From Oscillospiraceae bacterium (GTDB lineage Bacteria; Bacillota; Clostridia; Oscillospirales; Ruminococcaceae), in the NCBI GenBank assembly GCA_022769365.1, contig JALEJO010000047.1, forward strand, positions 1 through 32,325: a DNA stretch of 32,325 bases. Direction: 5' to 3'. The stretch's first letter is position 1, and every line of letters starts with the position of its first letter. The notes below the pieces were generated by a model. The model worked only from the letters and a program-made list of their open reading frames with translations, had not been told where the DNA came from and made no database searches. Positions 23,161 through 32,325 of this stretch are shown here, in pieces. Both the position numbers and the translations under genes were made by a program.

Positions 23161-23539
23161 AGTTGTTAAGTATATAAAAATAGTACTTCTTGCGATTCTG
23201 CCCGTTGTTTTGTATTTTATTTTATATCTTATGTCGGACTGGCTTATAAGTATTTCAGATGGTTTTGAAAAGTGTATCATATATGAAAAATTTGGCATAC
23301 TTTGTCCCGGCTGCGGCAATACAAGATGCGTAAAAGCGTTGCTGAAAGGGCATTTTATCAAAGCTTTTGGTTATAATATAACAATACCGCTTTTGATATG
23401 CTACTTCCTTTTTTACTATTATTGTTTTGTGCTGAAAAAAGCAGGAGTAAAAATAGTGCAGATTGTAAGCAGGCAAAGAGTTGCTGTGGCATTGATTATT
23501 TTACTTGTTTTATACTATTTTTTAAGAAATATTATTTGA
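23150..23539 (+). CDS. DUF2752 membrane protein
   Basis: The ORF track starts at 23081 within the preceding gene; the internal ATG at 23150 gives a 129-aa product (MDSKVVKYIKIVLLAILPVVLYFILYLM..) typical of DUF2752. The family signature is present: a cysteine-rich segment FGILCPGCGNTRCVKALLKGHFIKAFGYN between membrane helices, followed by ITIPLLICYFLFYYYCFVL and a final helix VALIILLVLYYFL. The role is unknown; the CPGCG motif could bind metal or form disulfides. No good ribosome site is seen, so it is probably translated by coupling with the overlapping upstream gene. Confidence 0.85.
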   Translation: MDSKVVKYIKIVLLAILPVVLYFILYLMSDWLISISDGFEKCIIYEKFGILCPGCGNTRCVKALLKGHFIKAFGYNITIPLLICYFLFYYYCFVLKKAGVKIVQIVSRQRVAVALIILLVLYYFLRNII

Positions 23540-23573
23540 AAATACTGTTTAACATATTTGTAGCAATTTATTA

Positions 23574-23602
23574 TTGACAAATATAAATTTGTTTGGTATA
23601 AT
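23574..23602 (+). promoter_or_regulatory. Consensus promoter of the surface-polysaccharide cluster
   Basis: TTGACA at 23574-23579, 17 bases, TATAAT at 23597-23602, about 60 bases before the sugar transferase start. All downstream genes to 32265 are on the same strand with gaps of at most 23 bases, so one transcript is plausible. Confidence 0.8.
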
Positions 23603-23665
23603 AATACGTGTTTTGCTTTTTGAACAGGTTTAAAAAACATTAAAATAAATGAAATCGGGCTTGAT

Positions 23666-26130
<2,465 letters not shown>

Positions 26131-26131
26131 T

Positions 26132-27280
26132 ATGAATATTTCATTTGATGTACTGCCGCTTATCAGTGAAAATATGTCAGGAATAGGCTATTGTCAGGCG
26201 GGTCTTGTGGGTGAGATGATACGTTCTCACCCGGAGGACCGCTATACATTTGACTATTTTTCACGAAAGAATCATGAGGTTAAGAGGAAGAGACTCGCTG
26301 CATATATGCAGGAGAACTGTTCCATTAATGAATCACATTTTTCCGGATTTTTATACAGAAGCATAATGAATATCATACCGGTGCCGTACAGCGTGTTTTT
26401 TGGAAAAAAAGCAGAGCTTACGCACTTTTTCAATTATATAGTACCGCCTTTTGTACACGGAAAAAAAGTTGTAACCATTCACGACATGGTAATCCGGGCA
26501 TATCCGGAAACTGTCCGTTTCAGAACGAAGCAGCTCCTCCTTACCGGCATGAAGAAGTCCATGAAGCGTGCAGATGTAATAATAACGGATTCAGAATTCA
26601 GCAAAAGTGAGATAATCAAATACTATCCTCAGTTTGCTGATAAGATAAAAGTCGTATACTGTGGTGTAAACACAGAAAAATTCTATCACATAGCTGACAG
26701 TGAGCGTATAGAAAAGACAAAAAAATCCCTCGGGATAGAAGGGGAGTACTTTCTGTATCTGGGAACCATCGAACCGCGAAAGAATCTCGAACGTCTTATA
26801 GAAGCATACAGAATTCTTAAGGACAGATACGGCGATGTTCCGAAACTTGTTATGGCAGGCGGAAAGGGCTGGCTTAACAGCGGTATTTACAGCAAGGTTC
26901 AGGAGCTGGGACTTGAGGAAAGTGTTCAGTTTACAAAGTATATTCCTGATGAGGATATCTGTCCTCTTATGAACGGTGCATGTGCCTTTGTGTTTCCTTC
27001 CATATATGAGGGCTTCGGTATGCCGCCCCTTGAGGCTATGGCATGCGGAGTGCCTGTGGTTTCAAGCGGAGAAGCCTCTCTTCCGGAAGTAGTAGGCGAC
27101 TGCGCCGTTATAGTCGATGCATATTCCCCTTTGTCCATTGCGGAAGGTATGTATAAAATCTACTCTGACGAGACTCTCAGAGAAAATCTGAGCAGGAGCG
27201 GTATGGAAAGAGCGGCGGAGTTTACATGGAACAGATTTTCTGAAAAGCTTCACGGAATATATGAGGAAGTACTGGGATGA
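26132..27280 (+). CDS. Glycosyltransferase family 4 protein (first)
   Basis: A 382-aa GT-B fold enzyme. The N-terminal acceptor domain includes SGIGYCQAGLVGEMI and KKVVTIHDMVIRAYPE. The donor domain begins near YFLYLGTIEPRKNLERLIEAYRIL (about residues 205-228) and holds the GT4 EX7E motif in FPSIYEGFGMPPLEAMACGVPVVSS. This resembles mannosyl- or rhamnosyl-transferases of O-antigen and capsule clusters; since the cluster makes GDP-D-rhamnose, a D-rhamnosyl or mannosyl donor is a fair guess. It starts one base after the gmd stop and overlaps the next gene by four bases. Its codon use is more GC-rich than that of the left half of the window. Confidence 0.93.
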   Translation: MNISFDVLPLISENMSGIGYCQAGLVGEMIRSHPEDRYTFDYFSRKNHEVKRKRLAAYMQENCSINESHFSGFLYRSIMNIIPVPYSVFFGKKAELTHFFNYIVPPFVHGKKVVTIHDMVIRAYPETVRFRTKQLLLTGMKKSMKRADVIITDSEFSKSEIIKYYPQFADKIKVVYCGVNTEKFYHIADSERIEKTKKSLGIEGEYFLYLGTIEPRKNLERLIEAYRILKDRYGDVPKLVMAGGKGWLNSGIYSKVQELGLEESVQFTKYIPDEDICPLMNGACAFVFPSIYEGFGMPPLEAMACGVPVVSSGEASLPEVVGDCAVIVDAYSPLSIAEGMYKIYSDETLRENLSRSGMERAAEFTWNRFSEKLHGIYEEVLG

Positions 27281-28401
27281 AGATACTTCAGGTAAATAAA
27301 CTCTACAGTCCGCATATAGGCGGTATAGAGCGTGTTATTCAGGATATTTCAGAGGGCCTTTCAGATCGTTATGACATAGAAGTTCTTGTTTGTCAGCCAA
27401 AGGGCAGGACGGCGGACGAGGTGGTAAACGGTATAAAAGTCAGGCGTTCGGGAAGTATAGGAACATACTTTTCAATGCCGGTATCAATTCCGTTTCTGTT
27501 CCATTTCAGAAAGATGGCCCGGGCAGCGGATATAGTACATGTTCATCTGCCCTTTCCTCTCGGTGATCTGGCTTGTCTTTTGTCCGGATACAAGGGTAAG
27601 GTGGTTGTAAGCTGGCACAGCGATATAGTCAAGCAGAAGAAACTTATGACTTTCTACAGGCCGGTTATGAATGCTTTTCTGAAGAGAGCGGACTGCATCT
27701 TTGTGGCTACAGAGGGACATATCAAAGGTTCCTGTTATCTTAAGCCGTATGCTGAAAAATGCAGGATAGTGCCTTACGGAATAGATACCGGGGCATATGA
27801 AAAAGCCGAAAAATATCCTTTTCTCACAGATAAGCTCAGCTGCAGAAGCAGTAAAAAAATACTTTTTACCGGACGCCTTGTATACTACAAGGGCATAGAT
27901 GTACTTATCAGAGCAATGAACCGCACAACAGACTGCGAGCTTTTCATTGCCGGAGACGGTGTGCTTCGTGATGAACTTCTGAAGGAAGTTAAAAAGGCGG
28001 GAACTGAGGAAAGAATTCACTTTATGGGAGTGCTTTCGGACAGAGACCTGAAAGCAGCATTCAGCGACTGTGACATATTTGTTCTGCCCTCTGTGGCAAG
28101 CAGTGAGGCATTCGGTATAGTGCAGATGGAGGCTATGGTATACGGAAAACCGGTTATAAACACGGATCTTCCTACAGGTGTGCCCTATGTAAGTCCTGAC
28201 GGATACAGCGGAATAACGGTTCCGCCGGGAGATGAGGAAAAGCTTGCTGAGGCAATTGAAAATCTTGTTCACGATAATGAACTGCGTGAACAGTATGGTA
28301 AAAACGCATATTCTCTCGTAAGAGAAAAGTACGAAATGAACATAGTTAATGATAAGATAAGCAATATATACGAGGAACTTGCAGGAAAGGCGGGAAAGTA
28401 A
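27277..28401 (+). CDS. Glycosyltransferase family 4 protein (second)
   Basis: The 374-aa protein has the N-terminal GT4 signature KILQVNKLYSPHIGGIERVIQDISEGL (residues 2-28), HVHLPFPLGDLAC and SWHSDIVKQK in the acceptor domain, and the donor domain with ILFTGRLVYYKGIDVLIRAM and the EX7E motif in SSEAFGIVQMEAMVYGKPVINTDLPTGVP. It is distinct from the preceding GT4 and probably adds another residue of the same repeat unit. The start overlaps the preceding stop (ATGA). Rmd follows after one base. Donor and acceptor sugars cannot be read from the sequence. Confidence 0.93.
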   Translation: MKILQVNKLYSPHIGGIERVIQDISEGLSDRYDIEVLVCQPKGRTADEVVNGIKVRRSGSIGTYFSMPVSIPFLFHFRKMARAADIVHVHLPFPLGDLACLLSGYKGKVVVSWHSDIVKQKKLMTFYRPVMNAFLKRADCIFVATEGHIKGSCYLKPYAEKCRIVPYGIDTGAYEKAEKYPFLTDKLSCRSSKKILFTGRLVYYKGIDVLIRAMNRTTDCELFIAGDGVLRDELLKEVKKAGTEERIHFMGVLSDRDLKAAFSDCDIFVLPSVASSEAFGIVQMEAMVYGKPVINTDLPTGVPYVSPDGYSGITVPPGDEEKLAEAIENLVHDNELREQYGKNAYSLVREKYEMNIVNDKISNIYEELAGKAGK

Positions 28402-28402
28402 A

Positions 28403-29347
28403 ATGAAAGCACTTGTTATCGGTGCGGCCGGATTTGTAGGCGGCCATCTTATAAGGCATCTTGCCTGTGAATGTGGTTTCAGCGTGTATGCGACAAAGCT
28501 TGCACATGAGAGCCTTGAAACTCCGGATGCTGAAATATATAATCTCGATATTCTTGATGCGGAGGCTGTGGCTGAACTCCTTGAAAAAATAAAGCCGGAT
28601 CAGATTTACCATCTGGCAGCACAGAGTTCGGTAAAGCTGTCATGGGACAAACCTCAGCTTACCGCTGATATAAACATAAAGGGAACGATTAATGTTCTTG
28701 AAGCTGTAAGAAATTCAGGTTACTCCCCTGAAGTTCTTCTTGTAGGTTCAGGTGAAGAGTACGGTTATCTTAAGCCGGAGGAGATACCGGTAAAGGAGGA
28801 TACCCTTCTTCGTGCCGGAAATATTTATGCGGCTACAAAGGCCTGTCAGGGAATGCTTGGAGAGATATATGCCAGAGCATACGGAATGAATGTAATCATG
28901 GTTCGTGCATTTAACCATATAGGACCGGGACAGTCGGATATATTTGTTATTTCAGACTTTTGCAGACAGGTTGTTATGGCTGAACTCGGAAAGAAGGAAC
29001 CGGTTCTCAGTGTCGGTAACCTTGAAGCTGAACGTGACTTTACCGATGTACGTGATATTGTAAGAGCGTACTCTGCTCTTATGAAGGACGGAAAACCGGG
29101 GCAGACGTATAACGTTGGCAGCGGCAGAGCGGAAAGCATACGCAGCATGCTTGACAGAATACTGAAAAAATCATCAGTAAGCATAGAGGTTGTACAGGAC
29201 AGCTCGCGGATGAGACCGAGTGATGTGCCTTCAATTGCTGCTGATATAACGAGAATAAAGGAAGATACCGGATGGTGTCCTGAGATACCTATTGACAGTA
29301 CGATAGACGATATTATGGAATACTGGAGACTAAAGGAGAAATCATGA
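28403..29347 (+). CDS. rmd: GDP-6-deoxy-D-mannose reductase (Rmd), GDP-D-rhamnose forming
   Basis: The ORF track start (28379) lies within the preceding gene; ATG 28403 with GGAAAG upstream gives 314 aa starting MKALVIGAAGFVGGHLIRHL. The extended-SDR features are the GAAGFVG dinucleotide motif, LAAQSSVKLSWDKP, and YAATK at the active site. RAFNHIGPGQSD.FVISDF, VGNLEAERDFTDVRDIVRAY and the C-terminal EVVQDSSRMRPSDVP..DTGWCPEIPI match Rmd as I remember the Pseudomonas enzyme. It reduces the 4-keto product of Gmd to GDP-D-rhamnose; the epimerising fucose synthase (Fcl) looks different. Gmd and Rmd in one cluster therefore point to D-rhamnose in the polysaccharide. It overlaps the peptidase gene by four bases. 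Confidence 0.88.
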   Translation: MKALVIGAAGFVGGHLIRHLACECGFSVYATKLAHESLETPDAEIYNLDILDAEAVAELLEKIKPDQIYHLAAQSSVKLSWDKPQLTADINIKGTINVLEAVRNSGYSPEVLLVGSGEEYGYLKPEEIPVKEDTLLRAGNIYAATKACQGMLGEIYARAYGMNVIMVRAFNHIGPGQSDIFVISDFCRQVVMAELGKKEPVLSVGNLEAERDFTDVRDIVRAYSALMKDGKPGQTYNVGSGRAESIRSMLDRILKKSSVSIEVVQDSSRMRPSDVPSIAADITRIKEDTGWCPEIPIDSTIDDIMEYWRLKEKS

Positions 29348-32265
29348 AAAAAACGATAGCATTTATTACAGCACTGCTTGTAACAGCCTCATATGGCAAT
29401 GCAGTGTTTGCCGCTGAAAACGACAGCCCAGCTGAAACTGAAGTTTCACAGACAGAGGCTGTATCTGAAGAAAAAGATGAGGCCTCTGAAGGACAGAACG
29501 GAGGTTCTGATGAAACAGGGAACGGTTCGGAAGAAGAAACAGTTCAGACAGAGCCTGATAAACAGCCTGGTGAAATTACGGAAAGTACTGAAGAATCTGA
29601 ACCGGAAAACAATGATGAATCTGTAAATGATGAAAATACAGATGAAGGCGAGACTGAAGCTCATCCTTCTGAAGAAGAGAAATTTACTGAAGAGGAGTTT
29701 ATAAAGCGAATCTATCGCATTGCCCTTGAAAGAGAGGCAGATGAAGGCGGTCTTGCAACATGGAAGGGACACCTTGATTCAGGAAGAATGACAGCAGCGG
29801 ATGTTGTAAGATGTATTGTTTCAAGTAATGAATATAGTAAAAAGGAAAAAACCGATGAAGAATTCGTTCAGATGGTATGGATTCTTATGACCGACAGCGA
29901 GTACAGTGATGAAGCTGCCGCACAGATGACAGGGAGACTGGCCGCAGGATACTCAAGAACTGAGATTCAGAGAGTGCTTGAGAGCAGCAGAAGCTTTACT
30001 GAACTGTGCAGCAGATACGGCATTGAACGAAGCGGCAGATACGTGCATGATGATCTGAAAAAATTTGCCGGTTTCCTTACTGAAGGTGAGTATGAGCAGG
30101 AAATGCTTGTATGGAAACTTCAGGATAAAAACATAAGTGCATCAGAACTTCTGGAGGACTACTACACAAGGAAAACCTACCCTTTCGATGAAGAAGGTAT
30201 AAGGGAATATGTTTCTGATATGTACACAACGGTTCTTGTAAGAGACGAAGTTCCGGAGTCAGGACTTGAACATTGGAGCAGATATCTGAGATACGGTATG
30301 AGCAGCAGATTTGTTCTCAGAGGATTTGTAATGTCTGAGGAATTCAGAAGCAAATGCAGCCTCTGGGAAATAAACAGCGGAGTCATCACTGTAAATGAAA
30401 ACAGGGATATGAATGCCGGTGTAACAGAATTTGTCCAGAGGATATACAATATCTGTCTTGGCAGGAGAGCTGATGTAAACGGGCTTAATACCTGGACCGG
30501 ACACATTAATTCCGGTAGGATGACAGCCTCTGATGTTGTGAAGTCGATTGTTTTCAGTCCGGAGTATAAGTCCCGTAATTCTTCTGATGAGGAATATGTC
30601 AGAATGCTTTTTAGCCTTCTGAAAGATACAGAAGCCAGTGATGCTGAAGTAAGTGAATTTATATCTGAAACACTCGGAAAGGGACATACCCGCGAATCTG
30701 TTTTGAGAAAATTCGGACTTTCCGAAGAATTTACACGCATGTGCGCTGACTTCGGAATCGAACGTGGTGAGATAAAGGTCGGCGGCTGGTCGAGAAACGA
30801 CGGAGGCTTTAAGTGCTATATCAGTCCTGAGACCGGTCTCATGGCGACCGGTGTCCAGATGTTAGGGGACATTCACTGCTTTTTCGACAATGAGGGTTCA
30901 CTTCGTACCGACTGGAGTGATCTTAAAACATTTGTTGACACATCAGATACTCTCTATTCATATAACAGCATGGTTGAAGATATCACAGGTCTTCAGCAGC
31001 AGTATTCATCGCTTGTCAGTGTAAGCGTTATCGGCTCTACAGCTGACGGACGTCAGATTTATGATATGATGATAGGTTCTTCTGATGCCAAAAGGCAGAT
31101 CGTCATTCAGGCAGGCTGTCATGCAAGGGAGTATATGACAAGTCAGGTTCTTATGGCAAATGCAGAAAGATTCCTTAAGAATTACTGGAGCGGTTCCTAT
31201 GCCGGAAAATCCTACAGTGAGCTGCTTGACAGTTACTGCATACATATCATTCCTATGCTTAACCCTGACGGAATAACTCTTTCACAGTATGGTATAAACG
31301 GAATAAACAATCCTTCAGTTAAGGCACGTATAAGAAATATTTACAATAAGGATCTGAGAGAAGGTGTTACATCCCGCAGTTTCGACTCATACCTCAGGTC
31401 GTGGAAGTGCAATGCACTGGGAGTTGACCTTAACAGAAACTTTGACTCTGACTGGGCAGGACAGAATGAGATAAAAAGACCAAGCTGTTCGGGATATGCA
31501 GGAGCTTCAGCTGCTTCGGAAAATGAAGTTAAGGCACTGACAGGACTTGTTGAATCACTCAGTGATGTTCAGGCTGTTGTGAGCTACCATTCATCAGGCT
31601 CATGCGTTTACTGGGCATACCATCAGACCGGAGAATTCAGAAGCGTATGTAATAAAATGGCTTCGGATCTTGGTTCGCTCACAGGTTACTATCTTATAAA
31701 CAGTGATGACAGGGGCGGCGGATGCAGCAACTGGGTCGCAGGAAAGGGATTAAGAGCGGCTACCCTTGAGATAGGTTCAGGTGATTCTCCGCTTCCGCTT
31801 TCACAGTTTTCGGACATATACGAAAGACACAGAAACGTCATTCCTTATCTTCTGAGCATGCCGCTTTACAACGCAAAGGAAATTCAGCATAAAAATAATG
31901 CTGCAGAGTATGTCAGACATCTCTATAACACAATTCTGAGCAGAGAACCTGATGAAAACGGATGGAAGTTCTGGATTGAGAGAATAAATAACGGAAAAAG
32001 TACTCCGGCGGATGAAATCCGGCTTTTTACCGAAAGTACTGAATTCATGAATCATGGATATTCCGATGAGGAATTTATAGGAATTGCATATGAGGCGTTC
32101 TGCAGACGCCGTCCTTCTGATGAAGAGATTTCACAGAATCTTTCCTCACTCGGAGAAGGTTACACAAGGTCATGGATACTCAGCAGACTTGCACATTCAG
32201 ATGAATTCAGGGCTATGTGTGAAGAATACAGCATTTCGGGCGGAGAGGTTACTGTCAGAAACTGA
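29344..32265 (+). CDS. Secreted M14 zinc metallopeptidase framed by DUF4214 repeats
   Basis: The 973-aa protein has a signal peptide (KKTIAFITALLVTASYGNAVFA) and an acidic, disordered stretch to about residue 110. DUF4214-type repeats lie at about 113-232, 286-345 and 359-475 (for example FVQRIYNICLGRRADVNGLNTWTGHINSGRMTASDVV). A short Gly/Trp/aromatic segment resembling a cell-wall-binding repeat spans about 478-530. The M14 peptidase domain (about 540-840) has zinc ligands H593 and E596 (GCHAREYM) and H749 (VSYHSSG), the LNPDG and VDLNRNFDSDW motifs, and the catalytic Glu E809 (ATLEIGSG). A fourth DUF4214 repeat (852-973) ends the protein. It is probably active, on peptidoglycan peptides or proteins; it overlaps rmd by four bases. 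Confidence 0.92.
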   Translation: MKKTIAFITALLVTASYGNAVFAAENDSPAETEVSQTEAVSEEKDEASEGQNGGSDETGNGSEEETVQTEPDKQPGEITESTEESEPENNDESVNDENTDEGETEAHPSEEEKFTEEEFIKRIYRIALEREADEGGLATWKGHLDSGRMTAADVVRCIVSSNEYSKKEKTDEEFVQMVWILMTDSEYSDEAAAQMTGRLAAGYSRTEIQRVLESSRSFTELCSRYGIERSGRYVHDDLKKFAGFLTEGEYEQEMLVWKLQDKNISASELLEDYYTRKTYPFDEEGIREYVSDMYTTVLVRDEVPESGLEHWSRYLRYGMSSRFVLRGFVMSEEFRSKCSLWEINSGVITVNENRDMNAGVTEFVQRIYNICLGRRADVNGLNTWTGHINSGRMTASDVVKSIVFSPEYKSRNSSDEEYVRMLFSLLKDTEASDAEVSEFISETLGKGHTRESVLRKFGLSEEFTRMCADFGIERGEIKVGGWSRNDGGFKCYISPETGLMATGVQMLGDIHCFFDNEGSLRTDWSDLKTFVDTSDTLYSYNSMVEDITGLQQQYSSLVSVSVIGSTADGRQIYDMMIGSSDAKRQIVIQAGCHAREYMTSQVLMANAERFLKNYWSGSYAGKSYSELLDSYCIHIIPMLNPDGITLSQYGINGINNPSVKARIRNIYNKDLREGVTSRSFDSYLRSWKCNALGVDLNRNFDSDWAGQNEIKRPSCSGYAGASAASENEVKALTGLVESLSDVQAVVSYHSSGSCVYWAYHQTGEFRSVCNKMASDLGSLTGYYLINSDDRGGGCSNWVAGKGLRAATLEIGSGDSPLPLSQFSDIYERHRNVIPYLLSMPLYNAKEIQHKNNAAEYVRHLYNTILSREPDENGWKFWIERINNGKSTPADEIRLFTESTEFMNHGYSDEEFIGIAYEAFCRRRPSDEEISQNLSSLGEGYTRSWILSRLAHSDEFRAMCEEYSISGGEVTVRN

Positions 32266-32297
32266 CGGATATTCATCTTCGGAAGAACAGAAATATA

Positions 32298-32325
32298 GTG
32301 AACGAAAAAATATTTTTTCGTTCAC
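32298..32325. repeat. 28-bp perfect palindrome at the window edge
   Basis: GTGAACGAAAAAAT followed by its exact reverse complement ATTTTTTCGTTCAC, ending on the last base of the window, 32 bases after the peptidase stop. It may be a terminator stem for the cluster, but any T-run would lie outside. Confidence 0.8.

Noticed and set aside
27484-28272. 262-aa minus-strand ORF
   Set aside because: Fully antisense to the second GT4 gene, whose motifs are clear; the translation is His/Cys-rich and domain-free.
30177-30740. 187-aa minus-strand ORF
   Set aside because: Antisense shadow of the DUF4214 repeats of the M14 peptidase.

Overview
The window looks like chromosomal DNA from a low-GC, spore-forming, Gram-positive anaerobe of the Clostridia, most likely a Ruminococcus-like member of the Oscillospiraceae. 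The pointers are AT-rich codon use, strong GGAGG ribosome sites, textbook sigma-A promoters, a SpoIIID sporulation regulator, a class 1B dihydroorotate dehydrogenase with its PyrK partner, and a secreted protein with a Ruminococcus-type dockerin. Taxonomy is inferred from protein character only; no search was run.

Region 1 (1-4753) is mostly minus strand. It holds a large multi-pass membrane protein running off the left edge (435 codons visible; absent from the ORF track because its frame has no stop inside the window), spoIIID, a GNAT acetyltransferase, a leucine-rich-repeat surface protein, a MITE-like repeat, two identical tandem tRNA-Lys genes and a DEDDh exonuclease. Region 2 (4754-12046) has thrH, an AraC-type/XRE regulator pair, a second MITE-like repeat, an SDR reductase of the YmfI type, an LtaS-like membrane sulfatase-fold enzyme coupled to an FlK-like thioesterase, and an EAL phosphodiesterase.

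Region 3 (12187-19666) is one tight eight-gene operon: pyrK, pyrD, a histidine phosphatase, ruvX, trmL, two flavoproteins (HI0933/BaiN-like and COG2509-like) and a CCA-adding enzyme. Most neighbours overlap or are within about 25 nt. Its promoter is almost base-for-base the thrH promoter. Region 4 (19644-23539) has a promoter inside the end of cca, a structured leader, a PF06541 membrane protein and a dockerin/transglutaminase-like secreted protein. Then comes a PspA operon with a 51-aa membrane protein missed by the ORF track, a DUF4190-like protein and a DUF2752 protein.

Region 5 (23574-32325) is a surface-polysaccharide cluster behind a consensus promoter: polyprenyl-phosphate sugar transferase, Gmd, two GT4 glycosyltransferases, Rmd (together making GDP-D-rhamnose) and a 973-aa secreted M14 metallopeptidase framed by DUF4214 repeats. 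Codon use changes sharply inside gmd, near 25740, suggesting that the right part was acquired separately. The window ends exactly on the last base of a 28-bp perfect palindrome.
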